From an uncultured Bacteroidales bacterium (GTDB taxonomy: Bacteria > Bacteroidota > Bacteroidia > Bacteroidales > Bacteroidaceae), in the NCBI GenBank assembly GCA_949297215.1, contig CASFRV010000001.1:186001-250000 (forward strand): a stretch of DNA of 64,000 bases, written 5' to 3'. A model generated the notes under the pieces. It ran no database searches, had not been told where the DNA came from, and was given only the letters and a program-made list of their open reading frames with translations. This document shows positions 35,116 through 43,514 of the stretch, piece after piece. The translations under genes and the position numbers were made by a program. Numbering within the stretch: position 1 is the stretch's first letter; each line of letters opens with the position of its first letter.

Positions 35116-37329
35116 ATGGAGCAACACACATACGAGGCGCTTCGCAAGGAAGCGCGCGAGGCGCTCGACGCCGGCCGGCTGGGCGACGCGCTGCATGCGC
35201 TCGAAGGGCTGACGGGCAGCGGCGTGCAGTGGGACAACGTGACGGCCCTGGGCGAGATAAAAGAGGCCTACGGCATGATGCTCGACTATATGGAGCGCGG
35301 CAGTGCCGACCCCGGGCGCGAGGCGATGTACACCGACTTTGTGCGCCGTGCAGGCGAGCTGCTGGACCGCGTGGAGCGCGACCACGAGCTGCACGAGGGC
35401 CGGTCGCACTACGCCACCGTGCACGCCACGCTCAGCCGGCTGGGCCAGACCGACTGGACCGTCGCTGCCCGCCGCCTTGTGGAAAACGCCGAAGCTCTTG
35501 CTGCCTTCAAGCAAGCACGCCCGGCCGACGAGGGGAGCAACCGCGTCCGTTCGCTGCGCGAGGAGCACGTGCGCCTGTACCGCACCCTCTTCGAAGCCCT
35601 CACGACGGGCGCTCCGTGGACGGCTGCCGAGGCTGAGGCCGCCGCGGCTTTCCTGTCCGACCCGGCACCGGCTGTGGCCGACAAGGGGCTGCTCGTCAGC
35701 GCGGTCACGCTGGCCTTGCTCCACGTGTTCGACGTGCGCAAGCTGGCTTTTCTGCTCGACCACAGCCTTTCGCCCGGCGTGCCCGTGCGCGTCAGGGCGC
35801 AGGTGGGCGCCGTCCTGTGCTACGTGCGCCATGCCCGTCGGCTGACGCTTTATCCCGATGTGGGCGCCCGCTTCGTGCTGCTGGGCGACGACGCCACCTT
35901 CCGCGCCGAGCTGCTCACGATGCAGCTGCAACTGCTCATGAGCCTCGAAACGAAAAAAATAGAGAAGAACCTGCGCGAGGACATCATCCCCGAAATGATG
36001 CGCGGCGTGCCCGGCATGAAGCCCGGCAAGTCGCTGGGGCTCGACGAGGCCACGGCCCGCTTTTCGGAGCTGGCGGCCAACCCCGAGTGGAACAAAAACG
36101 AGCACCTGGAACGGCTCGAACAGAAGATGCACGAGCTGGCCGAGATGCAGGCGCGCGGCGCCGACGTGTTTATGGGCTCGTTTGCGGTGCTGAAGCAGCG
36201 CTTCCCCTTTTTCGAGGTGGGGGCCAACTGGCTTTACCCCTTCGACGAGGAGCATCCGGCCGTAAGCGACGTCCTGCGCGGGAAGCCTTTTGCCAAGTTC
36301 ATCACGGCCAACGACGGTCTGTGCAGTTCGGACAAATATTCCTTCTGCCTCATGCTCTCGCACATGCCGGGCGGGCTGGGCGGCATGGCGTCCGACCAGC
36401 TGGCCGAGACCATCCGCTCGCAGGGCATCGAGCCCGAGAGCCTTCCCGGCGCTGCCGAGCCACCAGCCGAGGCCGAGCGGCGCATGTACATACAGGATCT
36501 CTACCGTTTCTTCAAGCTCTATCGCCACCGCCCCGTGGCCGACGACCCCTTCCGGCTCAATCTGCTCCTCACCGACTACGCTCCGCTGCGCCGCTTCCTG
36601 TCGGACGACGACACGCTGCGGCAGCTGGCTGCTTTCCTCTTCCGCGAGGAGTCGTACGGGCAGGCATTGCCGTTTTACGAGGAGCTGGCGCGCCGCGTGC
36701 CCGAGGCCGAATGGTTCCAGAAAGCGGGCTACTGCCACCATGCTTTGAAGGACTATGCCGCAGCTGCCGACAACTATGAAAAGGCCAACCTGCTCAAGCC
36801 CGACTCGGCCTGGACGCTCGGCCGCCTGGCCACGTGCTACCGCCGCCTGGGCCGCTGGGCCGATGCCGTGGCGTGCTACGCCGAGCTCGAAGCCGTCCGC
36901 CCCGACGATACGCGCCTGCTGCTCCTGGCGGCCGACAGCCTCATCCGCCTCGAACGCTACGACGAAGCCTTTGCCCGCCTCTACAAGGCCGACTATCTCG
37001 ACCACGAGTCGGGGACAGCCCTGCGGGCCCTGGCCTGGTGCTCCCTGCTGACGGGCAAGAACGAGCAGGCCGAGCGCTATTACGGGCAAATCGTGGCCGG
37101 GCAGCCCACGGCCGACGACTGCCTGAACGCAGGCCATGCCGCCTGGCTCCGCGGCGACGTGGGGGCGGCCGTGGGCCTCTATGTCCGCTCGCGCAAAGCG
37201 GCGGGCAAGCCGCTGGCACCCACCGATTTCTTCGACGCCGACGCCGACGTGCTGCGCCGTCTGGGCAAGACGCCCACCGACCTGCACCTGATGCTCGACC
37301 TCGTCAACCGCGCCGCCACGGCCGGTTGA
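35116..37329 (+). CDS. Large TPR-repeat protein
   Basis: A 737-residue, mostly helical protein with no signal peptide or membrane helix. Residues about 530-720 hold clear TPR units, for example WFQKAGYCHHALKDYAAAAD then NYEKANLLKPDSAWTLGRLA. The N-terminal two thirds are helical, with a coiled-coil-like segment (LERLEQKMHELAEMQARGAD), and I do not recognise a family. TPRs bind other proteins. It is 4 bp after the NMT1-like lipoprotein, suggesting a joint function. Confidence 0.8.
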   Translation: MEQHTYEALRKEAREALDAGRLGDALHALEGLTGSGVQWDNVTALGEIKEAYGMMLDYMERGSADPGREAMYTDFVRRAGELLDRVERDHELHEGRSHYATVHATLSRLGQTDWTVAARRLVENAEALAAFKQARPADEGSNRVRSLREEHVRLYRTLFEALTTGAPWTAAEAEAAAAFLSDPAPAVADKGLLVSAVTLALLHVFDVRKLAFLLDHSLSPGVPVRVRAQVGAVLCYVRHARRLTLYPDVGARFVLLGDDATFRAELLTMQLQLLMSLETKKIEKNLREDIIPEMMRGVPGMKPGKSLGLDEATARFSELAANPEWNKNEHLERLEQKMHELAEMQARGADVFMGSFAVLKQRFPFFEVGANWLYPFDEEHPAVSDVLRGKPFAKFITANDGLCSSDKYSFCLMLSHMPGGLGGMASDQLAETIRSQGIEPESLPGAAEPPAEAERRMYIQDLYRFFKLYRHRPVADDPFRLNLLLTDYAPLRRFLSDDDTLRQLAAFLFREESYGQALPFYEELARRVPEAEWFQKAGYCHHALKDYAAAADNYEKANLLKPDSAWTLGRLATCYRRLGRWADAVACYAELEAVRPDDTRLLLLAADSLIRLERYDEAFARLYKADYLDHESGTALRALAWCSLLTGKNEQAERYYGQIVAGQPTADDCLNAGHAAWLRGDVGAAVGLYVRSRKAAGKPLAPTDFFDADADVLRRLGKTPTDLHLMLDLVNRAATAG

Positions 37330-37410
37330 GGCCACCGTGGCAGAGCCGCTTTCCCGGCGGCCGGGGCAAAGTTCCGCCCGGCAGAGGCCGGAAATGTGGC
37401 AGGAAAAATG

Positions 37411-37418
37411 TATTTTTG
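37411..37418 (+). promoter_or_regulatory. -7 element of the kdsA operon
   Basis: TATTTTTG, a TAnnTTTG match 62 bp upstream of the kdsA ATG, at the AT-rich end of a GC-rich gap. The -33 half is weak. Confidence 0.5.
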
Positions 37419-37480
37419 CTGTTTGAAAAGCGCCGGGCGTGCCTGCGGGTGCGGCCCGGCGCGATAAAAACGTACCTATC

Positions 37481-38233
37481 ATGCAACCGATATTCATAGC
37501 CGGTCCGTGCGTCATCGAGAGCGCAGAGCTGCTCGACGAGGTGGCGGCTGAGCTGGCGCGCATACGCCGCGCAACGGGCATTACCCTCTATTTTAAAGCG
37601 TCGTTCGACAAGGCCAACCGCACGTCCATCCGTTCGTATCGCGGGCCGGGCCTGACGCGCGGCTTAGAGATGCTCTCCGACGTGAAGGAGAAGTATGGCC
37701 TGCCGCTGCTCACCGACATACACGAGAGCTGCCAGGCCGCTCCGGCCGGCGAGGTGGTGGACGTATTGCAGATACCGGCCTTCCTGTGCCGGCAGACCGA
37801 CCTGCTCACGGCCGCCGCCCGCACGGGACGCACCGTGAACATCAAGAAGGCGCAGTTCCTCTCGGGCGACGACATGCGCTTTCCCGTGGAAAAATGCCGC
37901 GAGGCGGGAGCCACCGACGTGTGGCTGACGGAACGCGGCAACACGTTCGGCTACAACAACCTGGTGGTCGACTTCCGCAACATCCCCGACATGCTGCGCC
38001 ACGTGCCCCGCGTCATCATGGACTGCACCCACTCGGTGCAGCGCCCCGGAGCCGCCGGCGGTTCGACCGGGGGCGACAGCCGCTACGTGCCCGCCATGGC
38101 CCTGGCCGCCAAGGCTTTCGGAGCTACGGGCTATTTCTTTGAAACCCATCCGCGCCCCGAGGAGGCGCTGAGCGACGGACCGAACATGATCCGCCTGAGC
38201 GAACTGGAAACTTTAATCAGACAATTGATATGA
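37481..38233 (+). CDS. kdsA: 3-deoxy-8-phosphooctulonate (Kdo-8-P) synthase
   Basis: A 250-residue enzyme starting MQPIFIAGPCVIESAELLDE. The Cys in AGPCVIES indicates the metal-dependent form of the enzyme. LYFKASFDKANRTS and DCTHSVQRPG are substrate motifs. It condenses arabinose-5-phosphate with PEP to make Kdo-8-phosphate for lipid A core. The ATG at 37481 fits the family start. Its end overlaps kdsD by 4 bp (ATGA). Confidence 0.96.
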   Translation: MQPIFIAGPCVIESAELLDEVAAELARIRRATGITLYFKASFDKANRTSIRSYRGPGLTRGLEMLSDVKEKYGLPLLTDIHESCQAAPAGEVVDVLQIPAFLCRQTDLLTAAARTGRTVNIKKAQFLSGDDMRFPVEKCREAGATDVWLTERGNTFGYNNLVVDFRNIPDMLRHVPRVIMDCTHSVQRPGAAGGSTGGDSRYVPAMALAAKAFGATGYFFETHPRPEEALSDGPNMIRLSELETLIRQLI

Positions 38234-39180
38234 GCAAGTGGACGGACGTGGCCATCAAGTGCCTGCAAGACGAGGCCCAGGCCGTGATGCAACTGATACC
38301 GAAACTGGACGCCGACTTCGACCGGGCCGTGAAAATCGTGCTCGACTGCCGGGGTAAACTCGTCGTGACGGGTGTGGGCAAAAGCGGCCACATCGGGGCC
38401 AAGATTGCCGCCACGCTCTCGTCGACGGGCACGCCGAGCTTTTTCATCAACCCGCTGGACGTGTTCCACGGCGACCTGGGCGTCATCACCACCGGCGACG
38501 TCGTGCTGGCCATCTCCAACTCGGGCCAGACCGACGAGCTGCTGCGCTTCATGCCCCTGCTGATGGAGCGGCATATCCCCGTAATAGGCATGAGCGGCAA
38601 CCCCCATTCGCTCCTTGCGCGCTATGCCGAGGTTCACCTGAACGCAGCTGTCGACCACGAGGCCTGCCCCCTGGGGCTTGCGCCCACGTCGTCGACCACG
38701 GCAGCGCTGGCCTTGGGCGATGCGCTGGCCTGCGCGCTGATGGAGGCCCGCCATTTCCAGGCGTCCGACTTTGCACAGTTTCACCCCGGCGGTTCGCTGG
38801 GCCGCCGCCTGCTGACCAAGGCACGCGACGTGATGCGCACGGACGACCTGCCCGTCGTGACGCCCGCCATGAAGCTGAGCGACGCCCTGTTTCACATGAC
38901 CGACGGGCGCCTGGGCCTCTGCGTGGCCCAGGAGGAAGGCCGCGTGGCCGGCATCATCACCGACGGCGACGTGCGGCGGGCCATGCAGACGTCGCAAGAC
39001 AACTTTTTCCGCCTCACCGTGGCCGACATCATGACACGCAGCCCCAAGGTGGTTTCGCCCGAAGAGAAGATAACGGAAATCGACCGAATCCTGCATCAGA
39101 ACAAAATACACTCGGTGCTGGTGGTCGACGGCGACAACCGCCTGCTGGGCATTGTCGACTCGTTTAGCACGATGTTCTGA
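38230..39180 (+). CDS. kdsD: Arabinose-5-phosphate isomerase (KpsF/GutQ)
   Basis: A 316-residue protein. The SIS domain has VVTGVGKSGHIGAKIAATLS and AISNSGQTDELL; the C-terminal half carries two CBS domains (TDGRLGLCVAQEEGRVAGII and HSVLVVDGDNRLLGIVDS). It makes arabinose-5-phosphate, the direct substrate of KdsA next door. Ends one base into the cls start. Confidence 0.96.
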   Translation: MSKWTDVAIKCLQDEAQAVMQLIPKLDADFDRAVKIVLDCRGKLVVTGVGKSGHIGAKIAATLSSTGTPSFFINPLDVFHGDLGVITTGDVVLAISNSGQTDELLRFMPLLMERHIPVIGMSGNPHSLLARYAEVHLNAAVDHEACPLGLAPTSSTTAALALGDALACALMEARHFQASDFAQFHPGGSLGRRLLTKARDVMRTDDLPVVTPAMKLSDALFHMTDGRLGLCVAQEEGRVAGIITDGDVRRAMQTSQDNFFRLTVADIMTRSPKVVSPEEKITEIDRILHQNKIHSVLVVDGDNRLLGIVDSFSTMF

Positions 39181-40526
39181 TGCGGCGCTTCCTCCTTGTG
39201 TGCCTCATGCTGGCGGCATGGCTCCCGTGCTTGGCAGCGGACCGCGGCGGACGGGCCGACTCGGCCGTTGTCGACATGCTGCGCCGCGACTACGGCGTGC
39301 GCTTTTCCGACAACAACCGCGTGGTGCTCTTCACGTCGGGGCAGGCCAAGTTTGACGACTTGTTTGCGGCCGTCCGGCAGGCCCGCCGCACCATCCACAT
39401 GGAGTATTTCAACTTTCGGAACGACAGCATATCGCGTGCGCTCTTCGCCCTCCTGGCCCGCAAGGTGAAGGAAGGCGTCAAGGTGCGCGTGCTCTTCGAC
39501 GGATTCGGCAACGCGTCGAACAACCGGCCGCTGCGCCCGAGCCACCTGGACACCTGCCGGGCGCTGGGCATGGAGATCTACGAGTTTGACCCCCTGCGCT
39601 TCCCCTATCTGAACCATGCCCTGCACCGCGACCACCGGAAAATAGTGGTCATCGACGGCATGGTGGCCTATACGGGCGGGATGAACGTGGCCGACTATTA
39701 CATAACGGGCAAGCCCGAGTTTGGCGAGTGGCGCGACGTGCACATGCGCGTCGAGGGCGACGCCGTGGGCGAGCTGCAAGCCATCTTCGTGGGTTTTTGG
39801 AACCGCGTGACGGGGCAGAACGTGCAGGGACCCGACCTCTATCCCGGCGAAAAGGATGCCCGCTGCTATTTTCACGGCCTCAAGCCCGACACGGCTGCCA
39901 CGGCCGGGCGGAAGCGCGTGGGCGTGGTGGACCGCGTGCCGCGCCAGACGGCCGACATCATGCGGCGCACGTTTATCACGGCGCTCGACGCCGCGCAAAA
40001 ACAGGTGCAGCTGATAAACCCTTATTTTACGCTCACGCGCGACGTGCGCCGGGCGCTCGACCGCGCCATCGAGCGGGGCGTCGACGTGCAGATCATGGTG
40101 TCGGCCAAGAGCGACATCCCCGTGACGCCGCGCATCGTGGAGCGCCGGGCCTATCAGCTCATGAAGCGTGGCGCGCAGGTGTGGTTTTACGAGGGCGGCT
40201 TCCATCATAGCAAGGTGATGATGGTGGACAGCGCCTTTACCTTCGCCGGCTCGACCAACCTGAACAGCCGCAGCCTGAAGTTCGACTACGAGTGTAACCT
40301 GCTGATAGCCGACAGCTGCACGACGCACGAGCTGCAACAGATGTTCGAGGCCGACAAGCGGCGCTGCTTCCGCCTGACGCCCGAGCGGTGGCGGCAGTTT
40401 CCGGCCTGGCAGCGCTTCAAGGGCTGGATGTTTCAGATCCTGACGCCTTTTGTGCAGAGCGAGCGCCGCATACGCCCCGTCTGCGGCGGCCCTTATGAGA
40501 AAGGCTATCACCCGGACTATTCCTAA
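39180..40526 (+). CDS. Cardiolipin synthase / phospholipase D-like protein
   Basis: A 448-residue PLD-superfamily protein with an N-terminal signal or anchor (MRRFLLVCLMLAAWLPCLAA). It has two HKD motifs: HRKIVVIDG and HSKVMMVDS, each with the usual following residues (GGMN and GSTNLNSRS). This fits cardiolipin synthase, which joins two phosphatidylglycerols. The signal-like start differs from the two-helix N-terminus of typical Cls, so secretion to the periplasmic face is likely. It belongs to the kdsA-kdsD-cls-acyltransferase run. Confidence 0.88.
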   Translation: MRRFLLVCLMLAAWLPCLAADRGGRADSAVVDMLRRDYGVRFSDNNRVVLFTSGQAKFDDLFAAVRQARRTIHMEYFNFRNDSISRALFALLARKVKEGVKVRVLFDGFGNASNNRPLRPSHLDTCRALGMEIYEFDPLRFPYLNHALHRDHRKIVVIDGMVAYTGGMNVADYYITGKPEFGEWRDVHMRVEGDAVGELQAIFVGFWNRVTGQNVQGPDLYPGEKDARCYFHGLKPDTAATAGRKRVGVVDRVPRQTADIMRRTFITALDAAQKQVQLINPYFTLTRDVRRALDRAIERGVDVQIMVSAKSDIPVTPRIVERRAYQLMKRGAQVWFYEGGFHHSKVMMVDSAFTFAGSTNLNSRSLKFDYECNLLIADSCTTHELQQMFEADKRRCFRLTPERWRQFPAWQRFKGWMFQILTPFVQSERRIRPVCGGPYEKGYHPDYS

Positions 40527-40536
40527 ACACGTCTAC

Positions 40537-41796
40537 ATGCGCGACACTTCTTTTTCCATCTGCAAAGCCCTTGCCATCATCCTGGTGGTGCTTTCGCACG
40601 CGGCGGCCCCGGGATGGATGGCCGCCTTTGTCTATCAGTTTCACGTGCCCGTTTTCTTTATCTGCGCGGGCTATTTCTTCAAGACCGAATATCTCGACAA
40701 CGAGAAGCCCTACGTCGTACACCGCTTCCGGGGGCTTTATGTTCCGTTCGTCAAGTGGAGCCTGCTGTTCCTCTGCCTGCACAACGTGTTCTTCTGGACG
40801 GGCATCCTCAACGAGCGCTACGGCAACGCGGCCGGCGGCGTGCTGCACCCGTACGGGTGGCACGACTTTGCGCAGCGCGCGTGGAGCTGCGTGACGAACA
40901 TGTCGGGCTACGACGAGTTCCTGTGCGGCGCCTTTTGGTTTTTCCGCGCGTTTTTCATAGCAAGCATCGCTTTCCTGCTCTTTATGAAGCTGATGCGCTG
41001 GACGCGCGGCTTCCGCGACGAGCGCGGGATGGGGTGGGGCGTCCTGACGCTGTCGTTCGTGTTGACGGCCTGGCTCGTGCTCGAAGGCATGCGCGTGACG
41101 GGCGTGGCCCAGGGCGGCTACCGCGAGCTGACGGGCGTGTTTTTCATGGCCGTGGGCTTCCTCTACCGCCGCTATCGCGAGCACATACCCGGCGGCTGGT
41201 GGATGGCGCTGGCGTGCTTTGCCTATCTGGCCGCGGCGTCGGTGTGGTGGCCGTCGGCCATGTCGCCGCGGGCCGACTTCGGCGGCTTCGTCGCGCTGCT
41301 GGCGGGTGGTACGGCCGGCTTCTACCTGCTCTACATCCTCTCGCAAAAGCTGGCCGCAGCCGGAGGAGCCGTGGCGCGCGGCCTTGTCTACGTGGGCGAC
41401 CGCACACTCTACATTTTTGCCTTCCACCTGCTGGCTTTCAAGGTGGTGAGCGCCGTGAAGGTGGCCTGCCTGGGCCGCCCGTGGGAGCAGGTGGGCTGGC
41501 ATCCCGCCATTCCCGCTGCCTCGGCGTGGGACCTGTTTTTCGTGCTCTACGTCCTGGCCGGTGTGGGGCTGCCTTTGCTCTGGCTGGCCGGCTGGCGGGC
41601 GTGGCGTCGCCGCCATCCCGCACCCGCCGTCACGCCAGCCGGTGCGGCCCGTCTTGTGCTGGCCGGGATGGGGCGTGCGTTGCAGCTGACGGTGCGCCTG
41701 CTGCGCCGCCTGCTCCGGGCTCTGGTGCGGGCTGCCCGCTCGGTGTGGGAGGGTTTCAAGGGGATATTAGAGGCCTCGAACCCGCGCGACGAATAG
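40537..41796 (+). CDS. Acyltransferase 3 family membrane protein
   Basis: A 419-residue integral membrane protein with about ten helices. ICKALAIILVVLSHAAAP carries the family His near the N-terminus; YQFHVPVFFICAGYFFK is the second conserved segment. Such proteins O-acetylate or otherwise acylate surface glycans from the cytoplasmic or periplasmic side. The start at 40537 is 10 bp after cls; an in-frame ATG at 40495 overlaps cls and is less likely. The C-terminal 60 residues are Arg-rich and outside the membrane. Confidence 0.85.
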   Translation: MRDTSFSICKALAIILVVLSHAAAPGWMAAFVYQFHVPVFFICAGYFFKTEYLDNEKPYVVHRFRGLYVPFVKWSLLFLCLHNVFFWTGILNERYGNAAGGVLHPYGWHDFAQRAWSCVTNMSGYDEFLCGAFWFFRAFFIASIAFLLFMKLMRWTRGFRDERGMGWGVLTLSFVLTAWLVLEGMRVTGVAQGGYRELTGVFFMAVGFLYRRYREHIPGGWWMALACFAYLAAASVWWPSAMSPRADFGGFVALLAGGTAGFYLLYILSQKLAAAGGAVARGLVYVGDRTLYIFAFHLLAFKVVSAVKVACLGRPWEQVGWHPAIPAASAWDLFFVLYVLAGVGLPLLWLAGWRAWRRRHPAPAVTPAGAARLVLAGMGRALQLTVRLLRRLLRALVRAARSVWEGFKGILEASNPRDE

Positions 41797-41824
41797 CGCC
41801 GGCCGCATCCTGCCGGCTACAACG

Positions 41825-41862
41825 CAACCGGGCGCCTGCACTGCGGTACAGGCGCCCGGTTG
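41825..41862. terminator. Bidirectional hairpin terminator
   Basis: Perfect 14-bp arms (CAACCGGGCGCCTG and its complement) with a 10-base loop lie between the convergent acyltransferase and DUF4827 genes. Confidence 0.75.
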
Positions 41863-41908
41863 TGGCTTTGAGCAGGCCCGCTGAGGGCGCTGGCGGCGGC
41901 GCGGCGGC

Positions 41909-42598
41909 TCAGCGTCCGCGCTCGTAGGTGATTTCGTAGAAGCAGGGGTAGACGTTCGAGAGGGCGTCGCTCTGCCCCTCGGTGCTGGGCAGGATGAGGC
42001 GCACTTTGGCAATCTCGGCGTCCTCGGAGTTTTGGCGGCCAAGGTTGATGAACGTGAGCGGAATGAGCCAGCCCGAGGGCACCGACTTGCTGTTGTAGCG
42101 GCTCGACATGACGCCGCTCACGAAAGCGGCCGAGAAGACGCCGTAATTGTTGCGCACGGTCATCACGTCGGGCATCGTCTCGTAGGCCAGCAGGTTGTTG
42201 GTGCTCTGAAGCGTGTCGGAGGCGATGTTGTATTCCGTGTAGCGGCAGATAACGTTGCAGCCCTCGCCGTGTTCGAGCTTGCTGCCCACGCCCTTGCGCA
42301 CGATCTGCATGTAGACGCCCGAGCCCGAGAAGAGCACATATTCGTTCTCGTCGACGTTGGTCGTGCTGTCGTTGCGGTAGAACTGGTCTTCGGAGATCAC
42401 CTTGATGTTGCCGGGCACGTTGAGCAGGTATCCGTCGCCCTCGCTCTGCTTTATCTGTACGCCGCTGCGCAGGAAGCTGCCGATCTGGTCGCGTTCGCGC
42501 TCGCGGCGCTCGGCATACGAGTCGTCGTCGTCGCACGAGACAAAGAAAGCCGCGGCTGCGGCAAAGAGGAGGAAAAGGGTGGTGAGCTTTTGTTTCAT
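41909..42598 (-). CDS. DUF4827 lipoprotein
   Basis: A 229-residue protein starting MKQKLTTLFLLFAAAAAFFV with a lipobox ending at VSCDDDD, so it is an outer or inner membrane lipoprotein. EYVLFSGSGVYMQIVRKG and SSRYNSKSVPSGWLIPLTFI match my memory of DUF4827, a Bacteroidales family with an FKBP-like fold. Catalytic activity is not known. A short leader separates it from its -7 element. Confidence 0.82.
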   Translation of the reverse strand: MKQKLTTLFLLFAAAAAFFVSCDDDDSYAERRERERDQIGSFLRSGVQIKQSEGDGYLLNVPGNIKVISEDQFYRNDSTTNVDENEYVLFSGSGVYMQIVRKGVGSKLEHGEGCNVICRYTEYNIASDTLQSTNNLLAYETMPDVMTVRNNYGVFSAAFVSGVMSSRYNSKSVPSGWLIPLTFINLGRQNSEDAEIAKVRLILPSTEGQSDALSNVYPCFYEITYERGR

Positions 42599-42616
42599 AC
42601 GTAGCATATTTCAGCG

Positions 42617-42624
42617 CAAAAGTA
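42617..42624 (-). promoter_or_regulatory. -7 element of the DUF4827 gene
   Basis: The reverse strand reads TACTTTTG, 18 bp upstream of the ATG, implying a leader of roughly 12 nt. Confidence 0.5.
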
Positions 42625-42738
42625 CGAAATTCGCCTTAATCGCGGGCGGCCCGTCTTTTGCTTTTTGCTTTCTTTCCGTTTTTTTGAGGTGCGCCCGTCC
42701 GTGTGGCCTGTGCCGCGTGCCTCCTGTGATAAAAAGCA

Positions 42739-42777
42739 GGCGGGCTCCCGTCCGCACGTGCGAACCGGGAACCCGCC
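42739..42777 (-). terminator. Terminator of rprXY
   Basis: GGCGGGCTCCCG pairs with CGGGAACCCGCC (one mismatch), with CGCACGTGCG as an inner palindrome. On the reverse strand TGCTTTTTATC follows. It lies 31 bp past the rprY stop. Confidence 0.75.
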
Positions 42778-42808
42778 GTTGGTATGGCCTCGGCGGCCCG
42801 TCTGCCGT

Positions 42809-43510
42809 TCAGCAGTCGGGGTCGGGGGTGATGAGCTTATAGCCCTTACCGTGGATGTTGATGATTTCCACGTTCTCGTCGGCTTTGAGGTGCTTGCGGA
42901 GCTTCGTGATGTAAACGTCCATCGAGCGGGCGTTAAAGTAGTTGTCGTCGATCCAGATGGTTTTCAGGGCGTAGTCGCGCTGCAAAATCTCGTTGGCGTG
43001 CGAGCAGAGGAGGCTGAGCAGCTCGCTCTCCTTCGTTGTGAGCTTTGTCTGCGTGTCGCCGTGCGAGAGTATCTGTTTTTGCGTGTCGAACGTGAAGCTG
43101 CCGATTTTGTAGAACGTGCGGTCGCGGTTTTTCTTGCCGCGCACGCGGCGCAGAATGGCCTCGATGCGGAACGTGAGCTCTTCCATCGAGAAGGGTTTCG
43201 TCAGATAGTCGTCGGCGCCGAGCTTGAAGCCTTCGAGGACGTCTTCTTTCAGCGTTTTGGCGGTGAGGAAGATGATGGGTATTTCCTCGTTGTTCTGGCG
43301 GATGTCCTTGGCCAGCGAGAAGCCGTCTTTTTTCGGCATCATGACGTCGAAGACGCAGAGGTCGAATTTTTCTTTCAGGAAGGCTTTGTAGCCGGCCTCG
43401 CCGTCAGTGCAGAGTTCGGTGTCGTAGCCTTTGGCCTGCAAGTATTCTCTCAGGAGCATGCCGAGGTTCTCGTCGTCCTCGCACAACAGGATTTTCATTT
43501 TGTCGTCCAT
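42809..43510 (-). CDS. rprY: RprY-type response regulator
   Basis: A 233-residue OmpR-family regulator. MKILLCEDDENLGMLLREYL gives the acidic pocket, FDVMMPKKDGFS holds the phosphorylated Asp, and FLTAKT and DDYLTKPFS the Thr and Lys. The C-terminal winged helix has NARSMDVYITKLRKHLKADE and GKGYKLI. RprY was first described in Bacteroides fragilis, and in Porphyromonas it was reported to bind the nqr promoter. It sits 4 bp after rprX. Confidence 0.93.
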   Translation of the reverse strand: MDDKMKILLCEDDENLGMLLREYLQAKGYDTELCTDGEAGYKAFLKEKFDLCVFDVMMPKKDGFSLAKDIRQNNEEIPIIFLTAKTLKEDVLEGFKLGADDYLTKPFSMEELTFRIEAILRRVRGKKNRDRTFYKIGSFTFDTQKQILSHGDTQTKLTTKESELLSLLCSHANEILQRDYALKTIWIDDNYFNARSMDVYITKLRKHLKADENVEIINIHGKGYKLITPDPDC

Positions 43511-43514
43511 GATG

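Noticed and set aside
34864-37581. 905-codon reverse-strand frame across the TPR gene
   Set aside because: It is antisense to a well-formed TPR protein and its translation is Ala/Arg/Gly/His-rich without domains. In GC-rich DNA such shadow frames are common.
40495-40536. Earlier ATG (40495) for the acyltransferase
   Set aside because: It overlaps the cls end and adds a basic stretch that does not resemble the family start; 40537 fits better.
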